In this document: piece by piece, positions 27,720 through 38,075 of the stretch
Layout of the letters: the number at the start of each line of letters is the position of its first letter
Position numbering within the stretch: the stretch's first letter is position 1
Origin: Pseudomonas umsongensis
GTDB lineage: Bacteria > Pseudomonadota > Gammaproteobacteria > Pseudomonadales > Pseudomonadaceae
Direction: 5' to 3'
Assembly: GCF_002236105.1 (NCBI RefSeq)
Contig: NZ_NIWU01000002.1
Span: 372,001-436,000 of the forward strand
DNA: 64,000 nt
Made by a program: the position numbers and the translations under genes
Notes under the pieces: generated by a model
The model's database searches: none
What the model was told of the DNA's origin: nothing
What the model saw: only the letters and a program-made list of their open reading frames with translations

Positions 27720-28244
27720 ATGAAATACCGCCTGGGCGACGCCCGTGTCGAGACCCATCCGCAGAGCTGGGTCGCTCCCAATGCCGTGCTGGTGGGCAAG
27801 GTCAAACTGGAAGAGGGCGCCAATGTCTGGTTCAACGCCGTGCTGCGGGGCGACAACGAGTTGATCCTGATCGGCAGGAACAGCAACGTCCAGGATGGCA
27901 CCGTGATGCATACCGACATGGGGTACCCGCTGACCATCGGTACCGGCGTGACCATCGGCCATAATGCCATGCTGCACGGCTGCACCGTGGGCGACTACAG
28001 CCTGATCGGTATCAACGCGGTGATCCTCAACGGCGCGAAAATCGGCAAGAACTGCATCATCGGCGCCAATTCGCTGATCGGCGAAGGCAAGGAAATACCC
28101 GACGGTTCGCTGGTCATGGGGTCCCCTGGCAAAGTGGTGCGCGAGCTGACCGAACCGCAGAAAAAGATGCTGGAAGCCAGTGCCGCCCACTACGTGCATA
28201 ACTCACAGCGGTATGCCCGCGATCTGGCTGAGCAGGAAGAATGA
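27720..28244 (+). CDS. Gamma-class carbonic anhydrase family protein (YrdA-like)
   Basis: 174 residues, left-handed beta-helix of hexapeptide repeats ([37 protein letters not shown]). The metal His set of gamma-carbonic anhydrases is visible in MHTDMGYP and [11 protein letters not shown]. coli YrdA lacks proven CO2 hydration, so activity is uncertain. Its stop overlaps the next start by 4 nt (ATGA). AGGACAACAAG precedes ATG 27720. Confidence 0.9.
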   Translation: MKYRLGDARVETHPQSWVAPNAVLVGKVKLEEGANVWFNAVLRGDNELILIGRNSNVQDGTVMHTDMGYPLTIGTGVTIGHNAMLHGCTVGDYSLIGINAVILNGAKIGKNCIIGANSLIGEGKEIPDGSLVMGSPGKVVRELTEPQKKMLEASAAHYVHNSQRYARDLAEQEE

Positions 28245-28456
28245 GCACTCCCGAACGCCCGGTTGCATCGCCTTGTGTGAATATCTGCGCACTGGACGAC
28301 GATGATATTTGCACGGGCTGTCAGCGCACGGTAGAGGAAATCACCCGCTGGAGCCGCATGAGCAACGACGAGCGCCGCACGGTGTTGGGGTTGTGCCATG
28401 AGCGGGCCAAGGCCAGTGGGTTGGTGTGGATGATCGGCAAGACACCCGGCCGATAA
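28241..28456 (+). CDS. DUF1289 family small protein
   Basis: 71 residues. Cysteine pattern [20 protein letters not shown] followed by a Trp-containing helix (EEITRWSRM) is the DUF1289 signature; four Cys probably bind iron-sulfur or zinc. Function unknown. Overlaps the gamma carbonic anhydrase gene by 4 nt, a linkage often seen, as I recall, in Pseudomonas. Followed by a family C repeat pair. Confidence 0.88.
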   Translation: MSTPERPVASPCVNICALDDDDICTGCQRTVEEITRWSRMSNDERRTVLGLCHERAKASGLVWMIGKTPGR

Positions 28457-28534
28457 GATCAAAAAATCGCAGCCTGCGGCAGCTCCTACATTTGATCCCC
28501 TGTAGGAGCTGCCGCAGGCTGCGATCTTTTGATT
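28457..28534. repeat. Repeat pair (family C)
   Basis: AAATCGCAGCCTGCGGCAGC on the left and TGTAGGAGCTGCCGCAGGCT on the right, inverted, about 18 nt apart, directly after the DUF1289 stop. Confidence 0.9.
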
Positions 28535-28581
28535 TGGCGTTTGGTTGAAGTACCCTGTGCGCCAAATTGACAGGTGCCTCC

Positions 28582-29049
28582 ATGTTCTTCCTGATCGCCT
28601 ACATCGGCAGCGTCGTGCTGATCAACTACGCCTTTTCCACCGCCCCGCACCTGGACATCATCTGGTCGGCCTGGGGCGGCCTGGTGTTCGTGTTGCGCGA
28701 CATGGTGCAAATCCGCTTCGGTCACGGCGCAATCGCGGCGATGCTGGCGGCGCTGGTGTTGTCCTACATCACCTCCGATCCCTCCATTGCCCTGGCCAGC
28801 GCCACGGCATTTGCCGTGTCGGAGTGCATTGACTGGCTGGTGTTCAGCATCACCCGGCGCCCGTTGCGCGACCGGCTGTGGATAAGTTCAGCCCTGAGCA
28901 TTCCGCTCGATACGTTTATTTTCTTCGGCATGATCGACGCTCTGACTCCGGGCGTGATTCTCACCGCGCTGGGGTCCAAGTTCGCCGGCGTTACGGCGGT
29001 ATGGCTGATCATGGCCTGGCGCTTGCGCAAGCAGGCGCTCGTCAGCTGA
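28582..29049 (+). CDS. VUT/DUF165-type membrane protein (queuosine-precursor transporter-like)
   Basis: 155 residues with five or so hydrophobic segments. The segment GGLVFVLRDMVQIRFGHG resembles the (F/L)xxRDxVQ signature of the VUT (YhhQ) family, whose members import preQ0/preQ1 queuosine precursors. It is shorter than E. coli YhhQ (221 residues), so the exact substrate is not assured. ATG 28582 is taken; a TTG at 28567 is in frame and extends it by five residues. No preQ1 riboswitch consensus was found in the 46 nt between the repeat and the start. Confidence 0.7.
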   Translation: MFFLIAYIGSVVLINYAFSTAPHLDIIWSAWGGLVFVLRDMVQIRFGHGAIAAMLAALVLSYITSDPSIALASATAFAVSECIDWLVFSITRRPLRDRLWISSALSIPLDTFIFFGMIDALTPGVILTALGSKFAGVTAVWLIMAWRLRKQALVS

Positions 29050-29148
29050 AGCCAAACCCTGCGGTTCATGTAAAATGCCGCGCTTTCTCCCCATGGGAAG
29101 CGCGCCAGGCGCCGCATCCCTCGATGATCCGCTTCTTGAGGACTTGAG

Positions 29149-30330
29149 ATGACCCGTATCGGAACTCCATTGTCGCCCACCGCGACCCGCGTATTGATGT
29201 GTGGCTGTGGCGAACTGGGCAAGGAAGTGGTGATCGAGCTGCAGCGCCTGGGCGTTGAAGTGATTGCCGTGGATCGCTACGCCAATGCGCCGGCCATGCA
29301 GGTGGCGCATCGCAGCCACGTGATCAACATGCTCGATGGCGCGGCACTGCGCGCGGTCATCGAAGCCGAGCAGCCGCACTTCATCGTGCCGGAAATCGAA
29401 GCCATTGCCACCGCGACCCTGGTGGAGCTGGAGTCCGAAGGCTTCACCGTGATCCCCACTGCGCGGGCTGCACAGCTGACCATGAACCGCGAAGGCATCC
29501 GTCGCCTGGCCGCCGAAGACCTGGACCTGCCGACCTCGCCTTACCACTTCGCCGACACCTTCGAGGATTACAGCAAGGCCGTCGAGGATCTCGGTTTCCC
29601 GTGCGTGGTCAAGCCGGTCATGAGCTCGTCGGGCAAGGGTCAGAGCCTGCTGCGCAGCGTCGATGACGTGAAGACAGCGTGGGATTACGCACAGGAAGGC
29701 GGACGTGCCGGTAAAGGCCGGGTGATCATCGAAGGTTTCATCGATTTCGATTATGAGATTACCTTGCTGACCGTGCGTCACGTCGGCGGCACTACCTTTT
29801 GCGCGCCGGTCGGGCATCGCCAGGAGAAGGGCGATTACCAGGAAAGCTGGCAGCCTCAAGCCATGAGTCCAGTGGCGCTGGCGGAATCCGAGCGCGTGGC
29901 CAAGGCGGTGACCGAGGCATTGGGTGGTCGTGGCCTGTTTGGCGTCGAGCTGTTCATCAAGGGTGATCAGGTGTGGTTCAGCGAAGTATCGCCGCGTCCG
30001 CACGACACCGGTCTGGTGACGTTGATTTCACAGGACCTGTCGCAATTCGCCCTGCATGCACGGGCGATCCTGGGGCTGCCGATTCCGCTGATCCGTCAGT
30101 TCGGCCCATCGGCTTCGTCGGTGATCCTGGTGGAAGGGCAGTCGACCCAGACCGCGTTTGCCAACCTGGGTGCAGCGTTGAGCGAGCCGGATACGGCATT
30201 GCGTCTGTTTGGCAAGCCTGAAGTGAATGGCCAGCGCCGGATGGGTGTGGCGCTGGCGCGGGATGAGTCGATCGAGGCGGCTCGTGCCAAGGCGACCCGC
30301 GCATCCCAGGCTGTTGTTGTAGAGCTGTAA
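29149..30330 (+). CDS. purT: Formate-dependent GAR transformylase
   Basis: 393 residues. ATP-grasp enzyme that uses formate and ATP to formylate glycinamide ribonucleotide in purine synthesis, independent of folate. N-terminal Rossmann motif [22 protein letters not shown]-grasp loop [12 protein letters not shown], metal site [20 protein letters not shown] and DTGLVTL. Start ATG 29149 after TTGAGGACTTGAG. Alone on its transcript; a TAAAAT box near 29079 could be its -10 but no convincing -35 is visible. Confidence 0.97.
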   Translation: MTRIGTPLSPTATRVLMCGCGELGKEVVIELQRLGVEVIAVDRYANAPAMQVAHRSHVINMLDGAALRAVIEAEQPHFIVPEIEAIATATLVELESEGFTVIPTARAAQLTMNREGIRRLAAEDLDLPTSPYHFADTFEDYSKAVEDLGFPCVVKPVMSSSGKGQSLLRSVDDVKTAWDYAQEGGRAGKGRVIIEGFIDFDYEITLLTVRHVGGTTFCAPVGHRQEKGDYQESWQPQAMSPVALAESERVAKAVTEALGGRGLFGVELFIKGDQVWFSEVSPRPHDTGLVTLISQDLSQFALHARAILGLPIPLIRQFGPSASSVILVEGQSTQTAFANLGAALSEPDTALRLFGKPEVNGQRRMGVALARDESIEAARAKATRASQAVVVEL

Positions 30331-30343
30331 CCGCGGCGCGGCA

Positions 30344-30415
30344 TTCGCGAGCAGGCTCGCTCCCACATTGGATCGGTGTACACCAGAACCATGTGGGAGC
30401 GAGCCTGCTCGCAAA
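30344..30415. repeat. REP pair (family A), reversed arrangement
   Basis: TTCGCGAGCAGGCTCGCTCC first, ATGTGGGAGCGAGCCTGCTC second, in the gap between convergent purT and the MFS gene. It is followed by CGTTCCTACGCTCT at 30425, a possible decayed family D arm. Confidence 0.88.
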
Positions 30416-30437
30416 GCTTCTGATCGTTCCTACGCTC

Positions 30438-31754
30438 TTATGAGACTCGATTCAGGTCGTTATTGCGTGTTTCCTTCAGGCACAGCACAGCAATCAAACT
30501 CAGCACCGCCGCCCCCGACACATACCCGCCGACGTAACTCAGTCCGCCCATTGCCACCAGTTTCTGCGCAAAGAACGGTGCCGCCGAAGCGCCGACGATC
30601 CCGCCCAGGTTGTACGCTGCCGAGGCGCCGGTGTATCGCACGTGGGTCGGGAACAGCTCTGGCAGCAGCGCGCCCATCGGCGCGAAGGTCACACCCATCA
30701 GAAACAGTTCGATGCACAGGAACAGCGCCACGCTCCAGGTCGAACCTTGCGTCAGCAGCGGTTCCATCAGGAAGCCCGACAGGATTGCCAACACGCCGCC
30801 GATGATCAGCACGGGTTTGCGTCCGAAACGGTCGCTGGCCAAGGCTGAGAGCGGCGTGGCCGCGGCCATGAACAGCACCGCGAAGCACAGCAGGCCGAGG
30901 AAGGTTTCGCGACTGTAGCCGAGCGTCGCCACACCGTAACTCAACGAGAAAACGGTCGAGATGTAGAACAGCGCATAGCACACCACCATCGAACCGGCCC
31001 CCAGCAATACCGGTACCCAGTATTGGCTGAACAGTTCCACCAGCGGGATCTTCACCCGTTCCTGGCGCGCCATGGCGTTGGCGAACACCGGTGTTTCGTG
31101 GAGTTTGAGGCGCACATACAAACCGACCATCACCAGCGCCGCGCTGAGCAGGAAAGGAATCCGCCAGCCCCAGGAGCGGAACTGTTGATCATCCAGCGTC
31201 ATGGCCAAGGTCAGGAACAGGCCGTTGGCCGCGAGGAAGCCGATGGAGGGGCCCAATTGAGGGAACATGCCGAACCAGGCGCGCTTGCCCTTAGGGGCAT
31301 TTTCCGTGGCGAGCAAGGCGGCACCGCCCCATTCGCCGCCCAGTCCCAGGCCCTGGCCGAAGCGCAGCACGCACAGCAGGATCGGTGCCCAGGCCCCAAT
31401 GCTGTCGTAACCCGGGAGCACGCCGATCAGCGTGGTGCACACACCCATCAACAATAGGGACGCGACCAAGGTCGATTTGCGGCCGATGCGATCGCCAAAG
31501 TGCCCGAACAGCGCTGAACCCAGTGGTCGTGCCAGGAATGCGATGCCGAATGTGAGGAAGGCCGAGAGCATCTGGGCCGTGCCGGAGGTCTGCGGAAAGA
31601 ACACCGGGCCAATCACCAGCGCGGCTGCGGTGGCATATACGTAGAAGTCGTAGAACTCGATGGCCGTGCCGATGAAGCTCGCGGTGGCCACGCGGGTAGC
31701 GGAGTTCACCGGTTGTGCGGGTGTGGCGTCGTTGTAGGTCGTGCTGGTCGTCAT
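30438..31754 (-). CDS. MFS transporter, metabolite:H+ symporter (MHS) family
   Basis: 438 residues, 12 predicted membrane segments. The MHS subfamily marks are present: GTAIEFYDFYVYATAAALVIGP at the N terminus, the loop motif GHFGDRIGRKS after segment 2, and RFGQGLGLGGEWGGAALL. Family members carry organic acids, betaine or shikimate with protons; the substrate here is unknown. ATG 31754 has AGGG 8 nt upstream; a second ATG at 31775 would add seven residues. The gene is followed by the convergent purT and a REP pair. Confidence 0.92.
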   Translation of the reverse strand: MTTSTTYNDATPAQPVNSATRVATASFIGTAIEFYDFYVYATAAALVIGPVFFPQTSGTAQMLSAFLTFGIAFLARPLGSALFGHFGDRIGRKSTLVASLLLMGVCTTLIGVLPGYDSIGAWAPILLCVLRFGQGLGLGGEWGGAALLATENAPKGKRAWFGMFPQLGPSIGFLAANGLFLTLAMTLDDQQFRSWGWRIPFLLSAALVMVGLYVRLKLHETPVFANAMARQERVKIPLVELFSQYWVPVLLGAGSMVVCYALFYISTVFSLSYGVATLGYSRETFLGLLCFAVLFMAAATPLSALASDRFGRKPVLIIGGVLAILSGFLMEPLLTQGSTWSVALFLCIELFLMGVTFAPMGALLPELFPTHVRYTGASAAYNLGGIVGASAAPFFAQKLVAMGGLSYVGGYVSGAAVLSLIAVLCLKETRNNDLNRVS

Positions 31755-31984
31755 GCGGTAATCCCTGACTGTCATGTGCCCCAGTGGAGCGAATTATTAT
31801 GGTCGATTACCCAGGGATGTGGGTGCAGGCGCGAGTCGCCGTTCCAGGTGGGAGCAGGCGTCGGTTTGTAGCGGGCGTGTCTGATGGTCAGGCCGGAACT
31901 TGCGGTGTGCAGGGTAAGCACGGGACGGCGAGGCTCGGGTAAGCCGCTCGATTATAGGAAGGTGGCTAACGATTCAACAAGTGC

Positions 31985-32029
31985 AAAAAAGATCGTCCGA
32001 ACGCGGCCCGAGCCTTCGGACGATCTTTT
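31985..32029 (-). terminator. Intrinsic terminator after the CNNM gene
   Basis: AAAAGATCGTCCGA pairs with TCGGACGATCTTTT around a 15-nt loop; on the minus strand it ends in TTTTTT. It lies 7 nt beyond the stop of the gene at 32036. Confidence 0.88.
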
Positions 32030-32035
32030 ACCGGT

Positions 32036-33289
32036 CTATTGGACTGATGCAACTGCCGGTACAGAACTGTTGTGCCAGATCAGCACCCGCGTGACACGGT
32101 TATCCTCGGTCTCGAGAATTTCCAGTCGATAGCGGCCGATTTTCAGGCATACCGGGCAGTCCGGGATGGTTTCCAGCGCTTCGGTCACCAGGCCGTTCAG
32201 GGTTTTCGGGCCGTCGCTGGGCAGGTGCCAGCCGAGGCTCTTGTTCAGGTCGCGGATCGAGGCGGCACCGTCGATCACCAGGCGGCCATCGGCCTGTGGA
32301 TGGATGTGCGGGTTGTCCTGGCTTTGCTGGCTTTCGAATTCACCGACGATTTCTTCGAGAATATCTTCGAGGGTGACGATACCCAGGACTTCGCCGTATT
32401 CGTCGACCACCATGCCCAAACGCCGCTGTTGCTTGTGGAAGTTCAGCAGTTGCAATTGCAGCGGGGTGCTTTCAGGGACGAAATAGGGTTCGCGACAGGC
32501 CGCCAGCAAGGCTTCCAGGGTCAGGCTGCCGTCGGGAAGCAAATGGCCGATTTGCCGGGTATTGAGCACCGCTTCCACTTGGTTGATGTCGCTGTGGAAC
32601 ACCGGCAGGCGGGTACGCTGGTTATGGCGCAGTTGCTCGATGATCTCTTCGATCGGGTCGTCGAGGTTGATCCCGTCGACCTCGCTGCGCGGTACCAGGA
32701 TGTCGTTGACCGTGATGTTATCCAGTGCATGGATGCCCGGCAGCGCGTGCGTGCGGCTGACAGCATGCTCTTGATGGCCGTGAGGGTCGTGCCGCAGCGG
32801 TATGGGCTCGTCTTCGCTCTGTTGCACGACATTTGCTTTGCGAGCGAACGGGCGCAACAGAAACTGGCTGATGGCGTTGAGCAGCCACGCTGCGGGATAT
32901 ACAAGCTTCAGGGGGATGGCCAGCAAGTTGTTGCCCAGGGCCAGGATCGCATCCGGATGACGGGTGGCGAGGGCTCGCGGCAGGTAGTCGGCCAGGATCA
33001 AGAGAAGGGCACCGGCGCCTGCACATGCCAGCCACGGGCCGTTTTCAGCCCAGGTGAAAATCGCCAGCAAGGTACAGATGACCATTACCAGGGCGCGGCA
33101 CAGGGTATTGCAGAAAATCAGGCTGACGAGGGGGAAGCTCAACCTGGCCAGCGGTTTGTCGCTGGCGCGCGAGGCATTGCGCTGGGCCAGCAAGTGCTGC
33201 TGCGCGGCTTCTATGGCAGTAAACAGGCCCGACCACAATATCAGCAAGGCCACTACTGCAAGCATCGGCCCTATGGGCAAGTCGTCCAT
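32036..33289 (-). CDS. CNNM/CorB-type membrane protein (DUF21, CBS, CorC_HlyC)
   Basis: 417 residues. Four hydrophobic segments of a CNNM (DUF21) domain (about 1-135), a His-rich linker (RHDPHGHQEHAVSRTHALPG), a CBS pair (about 180-320, DILVPRSEVDGI; GMVVDEYGEVLGIVTLEDIL) and a C-terminal CorC_HlyC domain. Family members transport or control Mg2+ (and Co2+) at the inner membrane. Order ffh-ypjD-corB is conserved with E. coli, although ffh here is divergent. The His-rich linker is unusual. Stop of this gene is followed by a strong terminator; ypjD lies 12 nt upstream, so they form one transcript. Confidence 0.9.
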   Translation of the reverse strand: MDDLPIGPMLAVVALLILWSGLFTAIEAAQQHLLAQRNASRASDKPLARLSFPLVSLIFCNTLCRALVMVICTLLAIFTWAENGPWLACAGAGALLLILADYLPRALATRHPDAILALGNNLLAIPLKLVYPAAWLLNAISQFLLRPFARKANVVQQSEDEPIPLRHDPHGHQEHAVSRTHALPGIHALDNITVNDILVPRSEVDGINLDDPIEEIIEQLRHNQRTRLPVFHSDINQVEAVLNTRQIGHLLPDGSLTLEALLAACREPYFVPESTPLQLQLLNFHKQQRRLGMVVDEYGEVLGIVTLEDILEEIVGEFESQQSQDNPHIHPQADGRLVIDGAASIRDLNKSLGWHLPSDGPKTLNGLVTEALETIPDCPVCLKIGRYRLEILETEDNRVTRVLIWHNSSVPAVASVQ

Positions 33290-33301
33290 TATTGCCGCCC
33301 G

Positions 33302-34114
33302 TCAGATGTGCAGGATGTATTCACGAACCAGCTTGCTGCCGAAATACGCCAGCATCAACAGGCAGAAACCGGCCAGGGTCCAGCGGATGGCCTTGTGACC
33401 TCGCCAGCCAAGGCGGTTACGGCCCCAGAGCAGCACGCTGAAGACGATCCAGGCCAGGCAGGCCAGCAAGGTCTTGTGCACCAGGTGCTGGGCGAACAGG
33501 TTGTCGACAAACAGCCAGCCGGAGATCAGCGACAGCGACAACAGTGTCCAGCCGGCCCAAAGGAAGCCGAACAGCAGGCTTTCCATGGTTTGCAGCGGCG
33601 GGAAGTTCTTGATCAGCCCGGACGGGTGCTTGTGCTTGAGTTGATGATCCTGGAGCAGCAGCAGTAGCGACTGGAACACTGCAATGGTGAACATGCCATA
33701 GGCGAGGATCGACAACAGGATGTGGGCGAGAATGCCTGGCTCCTCATCGATGATTTGCACAGTACCGGCGGGGGCGAACTGCGCCAGCAGCACGGTCAAT
33801 GCGCCCAGGGGGAACAGCAGCAACAGCAGGTTTTCCACCGGAATCCGTGAGCAGGCCAGCAGCGTCAGGGCGATGACTGCGACGGCAATCAGGCTGGCGG
33901 CGCTGAAAAAATCCAGGCCCAGGCCAATCGGGGTCAGGAGGTGGGTCACCAGGCTGGCGCTGTGGGCCAGCACCGCCAGCACGCCGAGCGTAACCAGCAG
34001 GCGCTTGTTGGCCTTGGCTCCGGTGGCCAGGCGAGTGCCTTGATAGAAGGTCGCAGCGGCGTATAGGCAGGCGGCGGCGAGGGTAGCAAGCAAACTGGGT
34101 GACAAGGGGAGCAT
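33302..34114 (-). CDS. ypjD: YpjD-type inner-membrane protein (CcsA/CcmC-like)
   Basis: 270 residues, eight hydrophobic segments. Carries cytochrome c assembly domain features: GILAHILLSILAYGMF with conserved His, and WTLLSLSLISGWLFVDNLFAQHLVHKT with a second His. YpjD is the CcsA-like partner next to ffh and corB in many gammaproteobacteria; its role is not proven, despite the heme-handling fold. ATG 34114 (MLPLSPSLLATL) begins the first membrane segment; the open frame to 34273 enters the ffh promoter zone. Probably co-transcribed with the CNNM gene 12 nt downstream. Confidence 0.88.
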   Translation of the reverse strand: MLPLSPSLLATLAAACLYAAATFYQGTRLATGAKANKRLLVTLGVLAVLAHSASLVTHLLTPIGLGLDFFSAASLIAVAVIALTLLACSRIPVENLLLLLFPLGALTVLLAQFAPAGTVQIIDEEPGILAHILLSILAYGMFTIAVFQSLLLLLQDHQLKHKHPSGLIKNFPPLQTMESLLFGFLWAGWTLLSLSLISGWLFVDNLFAQHLVHKTLLACLAWIVFSVLLWGRNRLGWRGHKAIRWTLAGFCLLMLAYFGSKLVREYILHI

Positions 34115-34206
34115 AAGTCCTGTTAGGCAAGCCCGAAAGGCGCTGAGTTTGGCATAGAACCCACGCGACACGAAAGTGCGAGGTGTCCGCCAGACGCAGT
34201 CTTCGC

Positions 34207-34212
34207 TATAAT
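34207..34212 (+). promoter_or_regulatory. Possible -10 box of ffh
   Basis: A perfect TATAAT about 98 nt before the ffh ATG. The expected -35 position, 17 nt upstream, reads TGTCCG and is poor, so only the -10 is supported. Confidence 0.45.
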
Positions 34213-34309
34213 CCGCGACCTGCCCACGCCGCAGGCTCGCCGAGCACACGTTTAGTCCGGTCTGGGCCGCCATTATCCCGGTCTACACAGGGCCTGAAAG
34301 GATCGCGCA

Positions 34310-35686
<1,377 letters not shown>

Positions 35687-35692
35687 AGAATT

Positions 35693-35716
35693 CGCGCAAG
35701 GGCTTGCTCTTGCGCA
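35693..35716 (+). other. Hairpin after ffh
   Basis: GCGCAAG and CTTGCGC separated by about 8 nt, then CCCAC/GTGGG and CCCGC/GCGGG hairpins further on (to about 35765). None has a T-run directly after it, so these may be 3'-end structures of the ffh mRNA or a Rho-dependent end. Confidence 0.4.
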
Positions 35717-35835
35717 GCCCACACGGACGTGGGATCCCCAGCAAACCCGCACTTGGCGGGAGCTGACCGGCCGTTTTTACCGACGGCTCTATAGCAAATC
35801 TTGATGGCGGCCGAAAGGCAGCCGGAAAAAGTCAT

Positions 35836-35863
35836 TTGCAAAAGTCCGGATATTCCTTAGAAT
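35836..35863 (+). promoter_or_regulatory. Sigma-70-like promoter of the rpsP operon
   Basis: TTGCAA (35836-35841), 16-nt spacer, TAGAAT (35858-35863). It gives a leader of about 65 nt before the rpsP ATG. Confidence 0.75.
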
Positions 35864-35935
35864 ATGCGGCCTTTCGGGCACCCATGCCCGCTGTGCCTTT
35901 AGATTTGCAGCACCGACTACAGGAACGATGTTCAC

Positions 35936-36187
35936 ATGCTAACAATCCGTCTTGCCCTTGGCGGCTCCAAAAAGCGCCCGTTTTACCACTTGACCGTAAC
36001 CGACAGCCGCAACCCGCGCGACGGTTCGCACAAGGAACAGGTTGGTTTCTTCAACCCTGTTGCTCGTGGTCAAGAAGTTCGTCTGTCCGTGAACCAAGAG
36101 CGCGTAGCCTACTGGCTGAGCGTTGGTGCACAACCTTCTGAGCGCGTTGCTCAGTTGTTGAAGGAATCTGCTAAGGCTGCGGCCTGA
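35936..36187 (+). CDS. rpsP: Ribosomal protein bS16
   Basis: 83 residues. Small 30S protein, starts [19 protein letters not shown] and has [19 protein letters not shown], the family signature. ATG 35936 after AGGAACG. First gene of the rpsP-rimM-trmD-rplS operon; rimM begins 5 nt after its stop. Confidence 0.98.
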   Translation: MLTIRLALGGSKKRPFYHLTVTDSRNPRDGSHKEQVGFFNPVARGQEVRLSVNQERVAYWLSVGAQPSERVAQLLKESAKAAA

Positions 36188-36192
36188 GCAAT

Positions 36193-36729
36193 ATGAACGC
36201 GACGCCAGCTGCTGCTGATGATTTGATCGTTATCGGCAAGATTTACTCGGTTCACGGCGTTCGCGGCGAAGTGAAGGTGTATTCCTTTACTGATCCGATT
36301 AAGAACCTGCTGGATTACAAAACCTGGACGCTTAAGCGTGACGGCAATGTAAAGCAGGTAGAGCTGGTCAGCGGACGCGGGAACGACAAGTTCCTGGTCG
36401 CAAAGCTCAAGGGTCTTGATGATCGTGAAGAAGCGCGTCTTCTGGCCGGTTATGAGATCTGCGTGCCGCGCAACCTGTTCCCTGAACTGACCGACGGCGA
36501 GTACTACTGGTACCAGCTGGAAGGTCTGAAGGTCATCGATACTCACGGGCAACTGTTCGGGAAAATCGATCATCTTCTGGAAACCGGCGCCAATGATGTA
36601 ATGGTGGTCAAGCCTTGCGCTGGCAGCCTGGATGATCGCGAACGCCTGTTGCCCTATACCGAGCAATGCGTGTTGGCCGTCGACCTGGCCGCGGGTGAGA
36701 TGAAGGTGGATTGGGATGCGGATTTCTAA
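36193..36729 (+). CDS. rimM: 16S rRNA processing protein RimM
   Basis: 178 residues. Assists 30S head assembly around uS19. N-terminal domain has [21 protein letters not shown]; the PRC-barrel follows ([36 protein letters not shown]). ATG 36193 has no strong ribosome site and probably depends on coupling to rpsP, whose stop is 5 nt upstream. The stop TAA is 2 nt before the trmD GTG. Confidence 0.97.
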   Translation: MNATPAAADDLIVIGKIYSVHGVRGEVKVYSFTDPIKNLLDYKTWTLKRDGNVKQVELVSGRGNDKFLVAKLKGLDDREEARLLAGYEICVPRNLFPELTDGEYYWYQLEGLKVIDTHGQLFGKIDHLLETGANDVMVVKPCAGSLDDRERLLPYTEQCVLAVDLAAGEMKVDWDADF

Positions 36730-36731
36730 GC

Positions 36732-37484
36732 GTGGCTAACTTGCGCGTAGAAGTGATCAGTTTGTTTCCCGAGATGTTCTCCGCCATCAGCGAGTACGGC
36801 ATCACCAGTCGGGCGGTGAAACAGGGGCTGTTGCAGCTCACCTGTTGGAACCCGCGAGACTACACGACGGATCGACATCACACTGTGGATGATCGCCCTT
36901 TTGGCGGTGGTCCGGGCATGGTGATGAAGATCAAGCCCCTGGAAGATGCTCTGGTCGAGGCCAAGGCAGTCGCCGGGGAGGGAGCGAAGGTGATTTACCT
37001 GTCCCCCCAAGGCCGTCAACTGACTCAGTCGGCGGTACGCGAGTTGGCGAATCTGGATGCACTGATCCTGATTGCCGGTCGTTATGAAGGCATTGACGAG
37101 CGTTTTATTGATGCTCATGTCGATGAAGAGTGGTCGATTGGCGACTATGTACTGTCTGGCGGCGAGCTGCCGGCGATGGTCCTGATCGATGCGGTTACAC
37201 GACTGCTGCCTGGAGCTTTAGGGCATGCGGACTCCGCCGAGGAAGATTCCTTTACGGATGGTTTGCTGGATTGCCCGCACTACACCCGACCGGAGGTGTA
37301 TGCGGATCAGCGTGTTCCCGACGTATTGCTAAGTGGCAATCACGCGCACATCCGGCGTTGGCGTTTACAGCAGTCCCTTGGTCGGACCTATGAACGACGC
37401 GCCGATCTTCTGGAAAGCCGCTCGCTTTCTGGAGAAGAGAAGAAGCTGCTCGAGGAATACATCCGCGAGCGGGACGATAGTTAA
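36732..37484 (+). CDS. trmD: tRNA (guanine37-N1)-methyltransferase
   Basis: 250 residues. Methylates G37 next to the anticodon to keep the reading frame. SPOUT trefoil-knot motifs: [28 protein letters not shown] and the Tyr-rich [24 protein letters not shown] 36732 is chosen because it begins [16 protein letters not shown] and lies 2 nt after rimM; the frame opens earlier, at 36711, but inside rimM. Rare GTG start in a tight operon implies coupled translation. Confidence 0.97.
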   Translation: MANLRVEVISLFPEMFSAISEYGITSRAVKQGLLQLTCWNPRDYTTDRHHTVDDRPFGGGPGMVMKIKPLEDALVEAKAVAGEGAKVIYLSPQGRQLTQSAVRELANLDALILIAGRYEGIDERFIDAHVDEEWSIGDYVLSGGELPAMVLIDAVTRLLPGALGHADSAEEDSFTDGLLDCPHYTRPEVYADQRVPDVLLSGNHAHIRRWRLQQSLGRTYERRADLLESRSLSGEEKKLLEEYIRERDDS

Positions 37485-37529
37485 CAACGTATCGATGGTA
37501 GATCCGACGATTTACCTTAGGAGCACAGC

Positions 37530-37880
37530 ATGACTAACAAAATCATCCTTGCACTCGAAGCAGAGCAGATGACCAAAGAGATCCCTACCTTTGCCCCGGG
37601 CGACACCATTGTCGTTCAGGTGAAAGTGAAGGAAGGCGACCGTTCGCGTCTGCAAGCGTTCGAAGGCGTTGTAATCGCCAAGCGTAACCGCGGCGTTAAC
37701 AGTGCATTCACCGTGCGTAAGATCTCCAACGGTGTTGGCGTAGAGCGTACTTTCCAGACCTACTCCCCGCAAATCGACAGCATGGCTGTCAAGCGTCGCG
37801 GTGACGTACGTAAAGCCAAGCTGTACTACCTGCGTGACCTGTCGGGTAAAGCAGCTCGCATCAAGGAAAAACTGGCTTAA
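37530..37880 (+). CDS. rplS: Ribosomal protein bL19
   Basis: 116 residues. Sits at the interface of the subunits. Typical features: [62 protein letters not shown] 37530 is preceded by AGGAG. Last gene of the operon, with a terminator 20 nt after the stop. Confidence 0.98.
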
Positions 37881-37898
37881 GTCCAGCTTCCGATGCAG

Positions 37899-37926
37899 AA
37901 AAAAGCAGCCTACGGGCTGCTTTTTT
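37899..37926 (+). terminator. Intrinsic terminator after rplS
   Basis: AAGCAGCC pairs with GGGCTGCTT around TAC, followed by TTTTTTGTT, preceded by an A-run. Confidence 0.92.
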
Positions 37927-37978
37927 GTTGCCTGCGATTTCTCCGGTTCGCGGCCTGACATGCAACCGAGTCACGGCC

Positions 37979-38070
37979 ATCGCGAGCAGGCTCGCTCCCA
38001 CAATGATCTTGGGTGCTCACAGATATTGCATCCACTGAAGATCCACTGTGGGAGCGAGCCTGCTCGCGAT
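37979..38070. repeat. REP pair (family A), reversed arrangement
   Basis: ATCGCGAGCAGGCTCGCTCC first, TGTGGGAGCGAGCCTGCTCG second, about 45 nt apart, between rplS and the convergent antiporter gene. Its end overlaps the zone of the antiporter stop at 38076. Confidence 0.9.
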
Positions 38071-38075
38071 TCGAT

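Noticed and set aside
28536..28581. preQ1 riboswitch before the VUT-type gene
   Set aside because: The 46-nt gap after the repeat lacks the conserved preQ1 core and an A-rich tail.
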